Position numbers and translations under genes: made by a program
Assembly: GCA_902728285.1 (NCBI GenBank)
Contig: CACVBU010000784.1
Span: forward strand, 1,618,293 to 1,682,292
From: Clytia hemisphaerica
Lineage: Eukaryota; Cnidaria; Hydrozoa; Leptothecata; Clytiidae
Reading direction: 5' to 3'
DNA: 64,000 nucleotides
Notes under the pieces: model-generated
Told to the model about the DNA's origin: nothing
Seen by the model: only the letters and a program-made list of their open reading frames with translations
Databases searched by the model: none
Shown here: one piece after another, positions 46,001 to 61,000 of the stretch
Position numbering within the stretch: position 1 is the first letter of the stretch
Layout of the letters: each line of letters begins with the position of its first letter

Positions 46001-49000
46001 AAATTTGAAAGAACGAAGTTCTTCATCAATTATTGATGCAAAAATGATTTTTTTCTAGACTTGCGTTTTTCACTGGCAGTTACGTTTGTTTTTTTGGACC
46101 GACTTGGAGATAATTATGATAAAGCGTAAATGGAAATTGATCAAGTATATTAAAGTACAGCTCCTATGTAAATTTGAGAAAGAACGAAGTTCTTCATCAA
46201 ATTATTGATGCAAAAATGATTTTTTTCTAGACTTGCGTTTTTCACTGGCAGTTACGTTTGTTTTTTTTTGGACCGACTTGGAGATAATTATGATAAAGCG
46301 TAAATGGAAATTGATCAAGTATATTAAAGTACAGCTCCTATGTAAATTTGAGAAAGAACGAAGTTCTTCATCAAATTATTGATGCAAAAATGATTTTTTT
46401 CTAGACTTGCGTTTTTCACTGGCAGTTACGTTTGTTTTTTTGGACCGACTTGGAGATAATTATGATAAAGTGTAAATGGAAATTGATCAAGTATATTAAA
46501 GTACCGCTCCTATGTGAATTTGAGAAAGACTGAAGTTCTTGATCAAATTATTGACGTAAAATGATTTTTTTCTAGACTTAAGTTTTCACTGCGATTTGAT
46601 GGCGGACACTTATACATTTTGGACTAATAATGATAAATAATAAATGTATATAAATGGATTAAATATTTTTAATAGATAAATATTGCACTTTTAAGCATAT
46701 TTAGGCTCAGATTAGGGAAAATACTGTACAATAATTACAGTCTTTCTGGGACGACACCGGGTATGCTAAACATAAAACTTTAAATTTGAATAAATTTTAG
46801 ATCGGTGTAAACTTTATTTTGAATTTTTCATTGCTTATTATGAAAAACATGTAGTTTTAAGCTAAACTATTTCTCTGCAGTTAAGATGAATAAGAATGAC
46901 ACCATTTTAACTTTTACTGATTTATAGCATCTTTGTTTTTGAAACTTTTTTTTGATTTTTTGTCCAGCTTGAGCTTGAATATAATTATAAGTCTAAGCCC
47001 CGTCTAAGCTTAGTAAAAAATGAAAAGTGTATAAAATTTTGTGATTTTTGATAAGTACAGTATGCCTTGCTTTTAACTTCCTTGCAAGGATTTTTATTTT
47101 CATGAATCTGTTGTTGATGTAGCCTTTTGTTGCTGTTCATCTGTATATCTAATTTTTATTATCTAAATATCTATCCTAATTAAGAGATGAATAATTGAAA
47201 AACAAAAAAGATTGTTGATTGTAACATGGCATATTTTCGATAATCCATATTGTATACAAACGTAAATTTGATGATTTTTTCACTCTCGTTTTAGTAAATC
47301 ATATCAATTTTTAACAACATATCTTTCTAATCATATTAAGCAATTTAGGCTGACCTTCCAGCGCAGCTGGTTTATTAGTCTAAAAAAGAGAAATTTATAG
47401 TAATGATGTTTTTCAAATTTGTAAAATTTTGTTTTTCTCTTTTAGCACGAGTCATTACATATTTTCCAAGCATACTTCAATCAAATAGTTGGGTAAGCAT
47501 TAATTTATTTTCAATTATGTAGAAATTAGATAAAATAAGTTTAGCAGTTCTTCCCGTTTGTAAAGTTCCAATAATAATTTCTATCTGGATTCATACATTT
47601 CACCCAGGAGGTAAGAGGAAAAGCAAGTCATATTTGATTTTTATTCTGCGTTTATTTTCTCTTTCAGATTTTTCGTTGTGGAAGACAATGTAATGAATAC
47701 AACAGAGGGAGTCGTAACGAGGTAGGATTCACTCTTCAAGTGTTGCCCCTCCATTTTAAAAATGGATTTCAATCAAAAGCGGTGATGTTTTGGATAATTT
47801 TTGAAAAGGCATAAACAGTTTTTCTCTTATCACTTTGACAACCATTGAAGTATATGCTGTATGATACGTCAATCAAAATTTAAGTTAATCTTTCCTTTTT
47901 TACAAAATTGTTATATCTTGAGAAAATTCATTGAAAGTGCTAAACGTGTTTAGTTTTTGGCCTATTCGATAGTTTACTTGATACTCAGATTTGTGTGAAG
48001 TGTGAAAGAATTTATTAAAATTAGAGTGCTCGGTGATTTTGAGTGAACTAGAGCCAAATAAACTACAGAGACTACAGAGAAGTTTCAACGAATTTACAGA
48101 ATTATGGGTATTTATAAGCTAGACCATTACAATAATAGGGGAAATGTAGATGAACTATGGGAGATGGCCATCACAAAGATTGGACAAGTTCTTCACACTC
48201 AATGCGTAAGATCAAGCTGTTTTCTTTTGTGTTCAACAATCTCAGAGTCTGTTTTACAAAGCTTAAGTTTTTATAGTTTCTAAAGTTTATTTCCATTGCT
48301 TTCTTCGCGCATACCGTTAGCTTTAGTAACAAACATATTACCAAAATGGGAAATTTACAATAACAAGAAAACAACCAGTGTTTTTATTTATTCAAATGAT
48401 TCACTACCATAAGAAATTGATTTTTACATTTCCGTACTCTTTTCTGTTTGAAAATTTCAGTCAAATTTGGAGGATGTTTCAATGATGTTGGCAGTCAAAG
48501 AATTGATCGTTTGGTTCAGTCACACGCTTTCTGTAAGAAAACATCAAGCTTCAAGAAAAACTTTCCTCCTGGTATCTCATCTTTAAATGGATGTCTTTTG
48601 GAAGTAATGAAAAAAATCTCAAAATAGTCTAAAATTTCGAAATCCTCAATAATCTGGATGCTCAAAACTGACTTTATTTTCAAGCAGGTTTGAAGTTTTT
48701 CCCTTAAGCACTTTTCGTGCTATCCACAATAGGAACGTTGTATTCAAATTTGAAATCATAATTTATTCTACTTTGTCAGTATAGAGGCACGCTTCCTTTC
48801 TATATCGTAAAAAATTATATCTTTAACCCAACGTAAATTCGTTGATGACACTATCAGATTCAATCTTGAATACTCTCTGAGGAATGATCATTTTTTTCAG
48901 AGTTATGGATTCAGCGTGAACGCATTATACGATGTTCTTCTCCAGATGAGGTAAGATGGTGACGAATTATCGTTCATTACCAGTCATGCCCAGCCCAGAT

Positions 49001-52000
49001 GAGATGGAAAAAATCTCAATTTGTGTTTTATCAGTAGAGAGTATTTATATAATGGCTCAACTACACCTACAAGCTCAAAAACAAAGCGGCTGGGATATTA
49101 CTGACTTTCTTCTTCTTACGTATTTGTGTATTTTCCATAGAGATCAGTACAATGAAATGTTGGCAAAAAAATGGAGACCAACTTTCGAGTAAGTTTTTAT
49201 AATTATAACTATGTAATTCTCAAATAAATCAGAAAATTGAAAAGACCAAAAGTGAAAAGTACTATTATGTGAATTCAGAATGAAATTCAGAGTTCAGTAT
49301 TTTGGTAAGCTTTCACTATTGAATCTTGTATGTTTTATATTTAACGCAGTAAGCATACTTGCGTTTTTGTTAAGCTACTTTGATTTTCTTGCAAACTTAT
49401 GACCCTGTTAGGTTTATCAATCTTGCAAGTTAATCTTAAAAATACTTGTACCTTTTTCAGTAACTTGGGGAAGTTCGACGATTACACACCTTTATACATC
49501 ACGACATTGGACCAATTCACAACAGAAGTTCAAGATTTTCCTTATGATGGAGAAAAACCTATCCCTGTTGTACGTACTTTTGCAAGCTAATTATTTAAAT
49601 TGCCACAATTTTTTGTCCGTTTTACCACCCTAAAACCGTCCCATTCTTTTTTTCGCACCTACAGGCAATAGAAAAGTGTAAAAAAATGATTGGATCGAGT
49701 TTAGGGTGGTAAATTAAATAATAAAGTGGCACGCGCCTGACTACGGTCAAAAAGGTATATTCATTATTATTTTTCTACCTATTGACTCGATATGGATAGG
49801 GTTTTAAATTGAATTGGGAAACTCGACGATATATTTTGTTTGATCAAGTATTGCAATAATTTCTTTTTTTTTTTTTCTTAGGACGAATTTCCAAAATGTT
49901 ATCCCTTTTCTTCGTTTGTACCCAAGATCTATGCGGAGGTAATTGAATTTGCAAATCTTCTTTTTTTCGAACGAGTCTTTAGACTAAACACAACACTCAC
50001 TGAAATGATTTTTGAGTTTATTTTTGGACCTACCTGGAGGTCCTATAAATTAACCTTTGTCCGTCCGTCCGTCCGTTCGTTCGTCCGTCCGTCCGTCTGT
50101 TACCAGCTTTTCTCGAGATTGGCTCATTAGTTTTTTCTGATTGTTGGCACAATGATGGAAAATGGTAATGCCCAAAATGTGACGGAGCCCGATTTTCGAA
50201 AAAAAGTCATTCCCGGCTGAAAATGCCGGAAATATGCCGGAAAAACCGGTTTCTTTTCCGGCTGAAAATGCTGGAAATATGCCGGAAATCGCCGTTTTTG
50301 CAGATTTTCATCGGACTTTTTCCTTATATTTCGTTGTTTTTTCACACAAAAACATTATTAATAGCAATGTCCACGATCAACCATGGTTCAATTGTCGATA
50401 AAACTGATTTTTGAAGCCGGAACTTTCTAAAGATCGCCGGAACAGCCGATTTTCGCCGGAAAAACGGTATTCCTTGAATTTCTCGAGCTGTACTTTATAT
50501 TTTTTTATGAAATTTTGCACACTGATGCAATATGACAATTACCTAAAATGTGACGGAGCCCGATTTTCAAAAAACATTTTTTCCGGCCGAAAATGCCGGA
50601 AATATGCCGGAAAAACCGGTTTTTTTACATTTTTTCGAATTTTCATCTTTTGTTTTTTCTGATTTTTTTGCAGAAAGATGCGTATTTGCAATGCTCAAAA
50701 CATGGCTGAGTTCGATTTTTGAGAAATTTTTTTTTCGGAAATATGCCGGAAATCGCCGTTTTTGCAGATTTTCATTAGATTTTTTTCCTTGTATTTCTAT
50801 GTTTTTGACACAAAAACATTATTGATAACAATGCTCACCATCAAGCATGATTCAATTGTCAATAAAACTGATTTTTGCGAACAGAACTTTCTATTTATTT
50901 TTTTCCCTATAACCCTTCCCTCTCCCCTTATCAACAATCAGTGATGAATTTATTGCGTTATGCATTTTCGCTAAACGCTATATTTTCTGACTGATTTTTT
51001 TCTCCTCACATTGCTATCTAACTTTCATCATCAGGTAGGTCCATTCAGCATCTAGCTTGTTTTAATTATTTTTATTATTCATTATCTGTCAGCAGTACAC
51101 GAGGAAAGTTTTGAATTCTTTTATAAAAATGTCTCTTAAAACCTTACACCTTAAGCGTGGTTAAGATTAGCAAAGAATGACATAAGGGATAACATTCACA
51201 CCTTCGTTTTTAGGTTAAGAAATTCATTGAAGCATCCATGAAGTTCAACCAAAATTTAAATATCAGGTAGGTGTTAACGCAATTCTTCAGGCTCTTGACA
51301 GGTAAGTATTACAGTCGGTTTCACACATTGGGTCACATAATTAATCATTGTTTATTCGGTATCTTTCCCGACAATATTCAATAATTGTATTCAAAAATAT
51401 TTGTCGTGCGCGACTCACAACTTAAAGTTATGAACAGCCAATCTTTTGAGAGGACTCATATGAAATTAGCCAAAGAATCTGAGCCATATAAAACCTCCAC
51501 ACCCCTTCTCATAATGCTATGAAGTGACAACTATATAATATTTTATTGGAAAAAGTGTTGTTTTTTTTGTTTCCTTTATCTTTCGCCATGAAATAGAGAA
51601 TTCCCCAACGTGATTTACTCTTGAAATAATTTCTTTTTTCGAGATTTCTAAACAAATCGCCGTCATACAAATAAAAAAGATCAGATTCAGCAAACTGGTT
51701 TTCATTGCCAGGTTTCTGGCCTGATATGAAATTGGCCTGCAAAATCTCTAGCTAGAAGGTTTTTTATATCACGTGATCTTTTTCTCGAGGTTTCTTTCTG
51801 ATAGGTGGGTCAGCTGATCTAATGAAGACAATAAGAGGAAATAAATCTTATTATTTTTAGCCGGACAGAAACAGACAGTTCGCTTCGAAAGTCGACCAAT
51901 TTGCTGCTGACCAAAACTTTGAGTGGTAATTGTTATTTAAATTTGCTAGTTCCTCACTTAATGCCGTGTCTTTTTTTAGGTACACTCAACTTACTGTTTT

Positions 52001-55000
52001 CGCGAAAATTTTAACCCATCTTAAATTTCAGCGTAATTTTATCTTTCTCGATCATTAACTGTTGTCCTTTTTTGTAGAATCCGTGAAAAGGCTTGCGGCA
52101 GATCCTTCTTTGAAACTCGCACAGGTATAATATCAATTTGAATTTCATCACCTTATAAAAGACAAGTAATCTCGTATTAGTCACCTTTATTGGAGCCTCA
52201 ATCTGTGTTATTTCAAATTTCTTTTGGAATCTGATGTATTTTCAAATCCGAATTTGAATTCAAAATACGATATACAATGTATTGACTGTTTCAAGATATG
52301 AAATTTGAATTGTTTCTTTCATTCCAAGTTTTTGCTTCAGTTAATTCACAAAAAGAAATTACATTAGAAACATTACTACCCTGTATCTTTTAGCTAGCAC
52401 AGTTGTCAGCCAATTCGCTTCATTTGGAAAATGCGTGTCCACAGCTGGAAGTCTTCATCTCAGACATTACTGGGTATGAAATTCTTTCTTTTGTATACAT
52501 CTATCTCCCCTTTTGAATCTATTCTTTATAAGTCCTCAATGTTTATTAACCGACCTCCAGAGTCCTTTTTAACAGGAGCTTTTTTTAATTGCACATGTCA
52601 GGGTGTTTTAAAATATTGTTGATTGCTCTGCTCTGTGTGAAATAACATCTGCTGGAATTAAAACTAAACTTACCTAGAATTACTAATTGGTGAGTTTATG
52701 TATTTAGCAATAAGCAAAACGCTCGTCCCAGCTGTTGAAAAAACTACTTAAAGCACTATAGCTCTCACCCAACAAAATTGTGGATTTAAAAAAATAGATA
52801 TTCAGAATTCATATTCATCTATTAAAAATTTCGCTTTCAGTGATATATAACATCATGGGGTTTTATGTGCTGGAAAGATATTGGTTCTTGAAAGGTCAAT
52901 AAATGGCCATGGTCATCGTATTTCAACATATTGCCATCAAAACAATCATTAATATTTCCCAATAAATGTATTTTCGAAGATCAAAAATCATATAATGAAA
53001 AATTAGCACTGTTTAAAAAATATGGACATTTTTGGAAAAAAATGAGAATGAAACATCTTCGAAAAAAAATCTGTTAGTATTTTTCCCCTGGCTATTTCTA
53101 AGGTATGACTAAGTCTAAAATTAAATTTTAGCAGCTAAATATTACCAGATGACTTGTTTGAACATGTCATATAAACATCAAGTTGATTGATGAACAAGTT
53201 TTGGAGAAAAGATAATTTTAAAACGCCAACCTGGATTTTCCGTCACGGCGCAACTCAAACTTTAAAGTACACTAAAAAATTACCTTGGTGTTTTAGAGTG
53301 AATTCTTTTAGTGATTCTCAACAGTCCTATAAGTCTAATATTTTAAACATTTAAAAACTGAAAAAATTCTGCTTTGTTCAATTTTATTTAGAAATTATGA
53401 TTTTCCGTCACGGCGCAACGGAATTTTAGACCCCCAAAAAACTCCATTGGACATCTGAAATGACTTAATTTCTTCAGTAACTTCAAAATTATCAGTATTT
53501 AAAAACATTTGGTAAGGTAAACTACTTTGTAGCCTTTATATGCCCATTTTGTAAAAATCTTCACTTTTGTGAGCTTTCCAGGGATTTTAGCCAGGAAATC
53601 GGAAATCTGGTCATAACTTTTCAATGGAGTATGTTCCTGCTCTGATTTTTTCACATAATATTGTTCATGAAATGATATTCTTTATGTCTATATAAAAATT
53701 TTTGACATTCTGAAAACTTCATTTTTTGCCATTTTTCAGATTTTTTGGGACGAGCTTTTTGCTTATTGCTATTTGCACTTTTGAGGACGGTGGAGTGACT
53801 AAATGGATTTGGAATAATCCGTAGTTCTGACCCACATAATCGAGGATGTTAAAAGTGCTTATTTACCTTCGACCTCAGTTAGTTAGGATCTAGACAAATT
53901 GGAAGCTAATCTTCCCCGTCGCAGAAAAACACATATATGCACAAACTCGCTAATACCGAGTTTATGTATCGGAGGATATCGAGGGCGACGGTAAGTGAAA
54001 TCGATACAAAACAAAGTCGATATTTGATGTATACGGCTCTCTATATCGTCTTTACTCACCTAAACAGACGACTGTATTTTGGTGTTTTTACCGTCGTCGA
54101 GCAAAGTGGACGGAGACATGTCAACTTTACTTTATACCATCTCCCTCGATTTATCTCGAATACATAAACTCGCTGTTAATATAACGTTAACGGTATCATC
54201 TCCACCTCTCATATTTATTTCACAGTATGTTTTTCATAAAAAAAAGAAATAAGTTTATACCTAAACTACCTACCCCGGTGGAGATCCTATAAATTAACCC
54301 CTGTCCGTTCGTTAGTTACCAACTTTTCTCGAGATTGGCTTATTAGTTTTTTCTGATTTTTTGCAAAAAGATGTGTAACTATAAACCCTCGAATGTGACG
54401 GAGCCCAATTTTCGAGAAAAAAAAATTTTCGACAAATTTGGGCCAAAAAACGGCTAAAAAAACGGGTTTTTTTGGACTTTGTGAAAAATCGGATCATTAA
54501 TTTTTTCTGATTTTTTGCGTGAAAGTAGGGTACCATCATAGATAAAAACTGGCCAAATTCGATTTTTTTTATAAGCACATATATCAATTACTTAGGTATT
54601 AGCTTTTCTCGAGATTGGCTTTTTCATTCTTTATGTTTTTTTACACAAAGATGCATAACTATAAACCCTCGAATGTGACGGAGCTCGATTTTTGGGAAAA
54701 AAGTTTTGTGTAAATTTCAGCTAAAAAACGGCTAAAAAAAGGTTTTTTTTGGATTTATTTGATTTTTTGCATGGAAGTAGGTAAAAAATGGCTCAAGCAG
54801 ATTTTGGTTAAAAAAGTATCACTTGTTCTACAGATATTCTTCTAAAAAAGATAATAAGGTTAATTTGGGATCATATAATGTTGCTTGTTTTTTGGTTAAA
54901 GCTTTTCTGTAACAAGATCACTTGGGCTACTTTATCTTTGTTTAAAGCTTTTCCAGGGCACTTTCAAACTCATTCAACATAGACTAGAGACAGTATTTGT

Positions 55001-58000
55001 TTTGATATTCAAGTAACACATTTGTAACCTTATCTCTTGTTCTCATTCACTACTATTTCCTTGTGTTTATGTTTGAAGAATGTTGTTGACCTGATCGAGG
55101 TCTTATTTCATGTTCATACTTTCCTGTTGCTTTGTTTACGTGATAAGCCGCCATGTTGGTTCGAACCGATGATGTCATATTGATTTTTTGCATAACACTT
55201 TCTGTCATTTAGATCGTGAAGTTGGTGTTTTTCTTTATCGATTTGAATCAAACTTTAACCTTTTTCAACTTTTAATAGGATATAAAAACATTCCTTTACC
55301 TTACATTTAGGAAGTATATTCTGAAAGTGGGGCGACCCAAATAGCCTCAAAAGGGCAAAATGTATGATAGAGCCTTCGGATGTTCTTAAATTTTTGAGTT
55401 TTAAACCTAAAAATATTCTTAGAATTTTCTTTAATTTCACCACTTTGGAGATTTCCTAAGAATCTAGGTGTTTCAGAGTATCCGTAAAGCCTTAAAATGT
55501 TCTCAACTTGTTCTTATATAGTTTGTTCTTATAAAAACTGTGTATATGGTGACCTAACAGTGCTTGTGAATTAAAACTGTCACCATTCATTCACATCTTA
55601 AAATGCCAAAGTTTTGTTTACATTTCATAGTCAACCTCCAACCCTCTAAGCTTTAAAATAAATCAAAGAGCTTTTCGATGTGCTTGCCTATCAGTGATCT
55701 TACTGATACGATGTGCTTTTTCGCGACCAAAACTACAGGGGCTTTTCCAGTAACTTTGCGCCCTCAACTCAGCCCACCGTTTTCATAAAGGCTTGCCCTT
55801 TGAAACTGTACTTACATCAAGAAATAAAAAAGCGATACAATGATTTAAATATGTAGCTTTACTCAATCTTACATAAGTTAATTCTATCGGAATTTTCTGC
55901 TAATTGAAAATTTGAAAAGACAAATTTTTTAAGAGAGGATGAAAAAAAATCATTTCACAATCACGCGAAACTGTAGGCCTTGCTGAAAACTTCATTTGAT
56001 TTTTTGTTATCTTTTTAACGGGAGTCAAAATAACTTGTTATATTTCTTAGTGTTCAACTCCCGCCGCTCCCAGCAGCACCTAATCACCAGCCAAAAAACC
56101 TCACCCCATGAATTTCTTTAATTTTTTAAAGCTATCAGAATATCCAGGTCCAAGGAATTAAAATTAACACCCGTGCTGAAGTAAAAAAAATACTCTTTTA
56201 TTAATAACTTTACTATAGACATTGATTATAAAACGAACCTCGTTCAAATCACCGTGCCTCCTTTATGGCACTTAAAAATCAAACGTCAAAATTATCATTC
56301 GATTTAATCTCATCAACACTCAATAAAAAGTCAGCTTTCATAACCGTTTGAAACAATGAATACCCACGTGTTAACCCAATCAATTGTGAAAGCTTATCAT
56401 TAATACTTTAAGGAGATTTATTATAAACCCGTAAAAATCTTGAACTGATTAATATTTCTTAAGTGTCTGATGTCCTTACTGATCTTGTTATCTCGATTCA
56501 CATTTTGGAGATGAATCTCGTTTGCTTTTCTTCTCATGACCTCACGCTACTTCATTCAAATATGAGGCATACTTTTAAAAAGTAAAAGCATTGTCTTTGC
56601 TGCTCTTCTCAAAAAATCGTCAAAATTATAGCACTTACATAACAGATTTCTTCCCTGTACATGCTTATCTAATAACAATCGCAAGTTGTAATTCTTCTGT
56701 TCGTTTTTCTTGTTCCGTACGATTCTCAAAGTGCAATGCCAATAGGTTTCTCACCGATTCAAGATCTCTCATGGTATACTTTACGCCTTCTAGTTTGACA
56801 TAGGTATATTCGATACGCTCCATTATTCGATCATATTGAAAGCCACCGTGAACAGGATACTCTTATAAACGACGGCCTACTATTCGATAAGCTTTCTTAT
56901 TCGATGAAAATCGATGAAAATCGAATTAGCGAGCCAACTGAATTCTTTCTCACTTCTTTAGGACGACAGATGTCAATGTTAGTCTCACTCGGTTGTATGG
57001 ATCTTCCACCTTCAAGGTATTCTTCATGTGTATTCTTTCTTTCCAGGAAAAACTAGTGCCGGGAGTATCTATTCCCTAAAAGGCAAGATACAAGGAAAAG
57101 TAAAAACCTTTCTTCAAAATTAGTATTTCTGATAACATTCACACAACTAGCACCGCATATGAATTGTTGTTAGCTTCTCCTTTGGACAACAGGTTCCACA
57201 GGACTATTATTGTAATGTAATCACTTATTCTTTTTTCCAAAGGACATCAGAGCGGAAGCTGAGATGAGAATCTACGAAAAACTCAATATGAAGATGGACG
57301 AATTTTTAAATCTCGGTATATTCATTCGTTTTGCACAAATAATTTCCTGGTTTTTAGGTCTTTATGATTTATGTAGCCATTTTATGGTGTTTCATAGGAA
57401 CCATGACTGTTGTGCTCTAATAACCACTTCCCGATGGTCAGATCCAAAATCTTCGAAATTTGGAATAAAAAGAAGAACGCATGCTTTTTGCATTGCTTTA
57501 CCTCGAAGTAATTATTTTTAAAGCTCGCTCGTCATGGGGAATCTATTCTTTGTTGAAACCGATACCAGAAAGAAACGTTTTCTCAGTTTTTTTAGTAAAT
57601 AATTATTATTTTTTACTTCATTCTAGCCTCGTACGAATGGTCACCGTCTCACGTGCGAGCACAGCCTAGTAGTTACTTGCAAGATCTTCTGGCGTATTTA
57701 CAAGGAGCATTCATCGCTTTTGAGCAACTCACTGTACGTTTCTTTGTTTGGATTGAATAACATTTCAACGTATCCTTTCCTGGGAAGTAGGAATAGTTGC
57801 GCTTTATGAGAACTATTCTATTTTCTACTTCTTATAAAAAAGATAAATTTCCTTAAGGGAGTGGTTTGAAAAGCGAACCTAGTGAGATTTTTTAAACGTA
57901 AGTGTAATACAAGGACGTGGATTACTTGTCTAGTCCCTTCTTCGATTCCCGTAACTGCTACTACCAAAACCTTTTTAGAACCTTCGCTTATTTGGACTGT

Positions 58001-61000
58001 AAATAACTCTACATGAATAAAATTCGCTAAATTAGCTTCAAAACAGTCAAAATTAACTAAAAAAATTTGCCTGAAATGACCTAGCTTGGTGGTACTTTTT
58101 GGGTCGATCGAATAAAGATGCTCAAAAATCACAGCCCCTTTTAAAAAGCAAAATCTTTGGCCCCTTTCCACCACAGGCCCAACTTTAACGCTATTAAGAG
58201 CCGGTTAAAATTGGGCCGATAAGGTAGTAGGGGTATCGGTAATATCGGGATGGTATTTCTGTCATATTTGCACTATTTTGGGGAAGATTTGAAAAACCTT
58301 TAGCCCTCTTTTCCTCTAACTAAAAAAGTAGAAAGAGCACGTATAAGGCATTCTACTTATGAATATATTATCCGCGTGTTTTGATGACGGAAGCAGTTAC
58401 AAAACACGATGTTTCTGTTCATTGGTAACAGATAACGTAAACACAATTCTAAATGAACCTTTGGTTAAGCGATTTTCTTCATAATTGATATGGAACGCAT
58501 TTGAATAATTTGAGAACGCAATTTTCGCAACGAAACAATTTGCGGTGCGGTCAATTCTTTTCTTAATCATGCTCGATTTAATTAGGACCTTTCTTCCTCT
58601 AGAAAACAACAAATAATTATAACAAATGGATTTTTCAGGGTTCTGGGCATGCCTTTCTTCTCCGAGGACTGAATCCTTTCCCTCCTGGGGTTAATTTCCA
58701 TTGAGTTTAAAGCCCGAAGGGCTAGAGTAGAATCTCTAACCTTTCCCAGGCAAGAAAAAATGAAACCACTTATTTCCTATCCAGAACGCGCCTAAAAACG
58801 CGGTGAATCGTGACGACGGGTTGTATCTAGTGGTTCCTTTGTTTTTGAGGACTGCATTTTTTGAAATCTAGCGATAGATCCGTTGTTTGTGTAAAAACCA
58901 CATGCGGGTGTTGTGGATGGGAAATAAGTAGCTTCATTTCCCATCCTAGAGTCTCGAGTCTAGCCCTTTGGGCTTGGAAGTCAATGTTAATTTCTCTTGA
59001 TTTCTTTTTACAGAACGATGTGGCGAAGACAGCGTGTATGTCATCTTGCAAACATTTAGCTTCCAAATTGAAAATGTTCCTATTGGATGAGAGGGTAAAA
59101 ACCATACAGTAATTGTTTGTTCGTTGTTCTTTCCATTTAGCTTGGATATGAAACACTTAGAATCAGAATCTTAACACGAGATAAGGCAGAAGTCGAAATT
59201 TTGGTACGCTCTTCCCCTCATTAGTTAAAGCAGAATCCTAAGATACCCATTTCTCAAAGATATCATGACAGGTTTAATGATACCGGACTGACCATATTAC
59301 CTCGATTAATTTCAATTTTACCTTGTTACCCCTCCCTCTATCAGGTCAAATTCGTGAACACGAATGGACTATTGAACTTCAATGTGGACCTGAAGAAATG
59401 TGAAGAATTCGCTGCTTCGCGCCCTGTCAAAGGATTTGCTGTTGGTACACTAGAAATGTCTTTCGAAGAACTGAGACAGGTAAATAAGGGTCACACCGCA
59501 ATTGTTTGCTTCCCTGGTGAGCTTTTAAGGGAAGGTCCCTGAAGTGGGATACTGAAACGTGGTGGCAGGGGACCAGTTTCCCCCCTAGCAGTCGTTATTT
59601 AGAGGTGGCCTAAGACATGAAGCGTCAAAAGACTCCTTAAATGATTAATTTTTGGTGCTCTAACCCCCCCCCCCACCCCCACAATAAGAAAGAAAAAATG
59701 GTAGGTTTTCTAGGCAAGAATTAACAAAAATGTGCCTGTCCCTCCTAAGGCGCCAACGCAATTTTCTTTCAACTTGTTTTGGTCGAACCACCATACTTCT
59801 GGTAGGGAGGTACCGTTTATGTTTTTCTTTTTTTGGTAGAAGAAGAAACTTTCTGGCTTGTTTAGTACAGTTTTCGATAAAAATAGACATTCTAAATATG
59901 CTGTGTTTGACTAATAGGATATATATCCAACAATCTCCACTGATTAACCTTACATTATACTGATTAACTTTTGTTTAATCGAGGCTTAACGTGGAATGAG
60001 TCGTTTGTGATGTTGCATAGTGATTGGATATTAATAAATCTTTGGAACTCTATTCAAAATATGCTGTGTTTTATATTTGACGAACTTTTTTGTATCAATT
60101 TGGTTTTTCCTTTTCTTTTTTGTTTTCTTTCTTAATAATCCCATTCATTGAGATATTTTACTCCCACGTGTTTTATGACTCATTTTCACTCATTCATTTT
60201 CCCCTAAATTAACATCCCTCTGGTTCGTACATTCTTCTTTCTTCACTTTCACGGGTAATTTAATCATAAATTGATCTCAGTGTCAAATCTGTTCAGGGGC
60301 ATCAGCAAGACGCAAAAAAAGCTGCAAATCGGGCATACAGGCCACTGGCATACAGTACATTGAATCTGCTAAGAATTCGATGGGCAATAAACTAGAATTG
60401 ATTCAGTCATAATGTCATTCGCCGACATAGCAAGCACGCCTTTCTGCCGTAGGATTATAATGCTATAAGATTCCCGATCGAAAATCCACCATACTTGACC
60501 GAGTCAGCTCAAAACATGATATAAAGCCCATAAAACTTGTTGCATACAACTTTTGTAAATCCTTGGTTCCATTCAAATAGACCATTGATGACTTCACTTA
60601 GCTTTATGGTGCCAATTGATTAGTGACAATGCCATTTCTTCAAATCCATTTATCATCAGCTTAAAATATTTGACGATATCTCGGTTCCGAATGCTAATGT
60701 GTGGCTTAATTACGCTATAAAAATGAGTTTAATTGCAGGCGGAAATCTGTTGACATGCTAAGTACAAGATTATTAATGACTTAGGATTATGTATGTCCAC
60801 TGTTAGTCGGTGGTTACTCAATTCTTGGACAGCTTGAAGAATTTTTTTTCTTTTTTCCGATTCATTTCCAGGAAAATTACTTTGACTGTGCGAGGAGACC
60901 GCCTTCCTCACAAATAAATCCCAATTATGAGAACATCCAAATTTTATGTAAAATGAGAAATACCTAGTTCCCTTACTTATATAGGAGGGGGGTCCATAGT

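Noticed and set aside
50060-50100. GTCC/GTTC tetranucleotide tract as a possible CRISPR-like or telomeric array
   Set aside because: It is a simple microsatellite inside a dispersed repeat, and the genome is eukaryotic.
55150-55165. TTGGTTCGAACC as a tRNA B-box
   Set aside because: No A-box or cloverleaf arms surround it.
59640-59680. C-run followed by CACCCCCACAATAAGAAAG as an EXOC6 polyadenylation site
   Set aside because: Later exons at 61603 and 63453 continue the frame to the conserved C-terminus.
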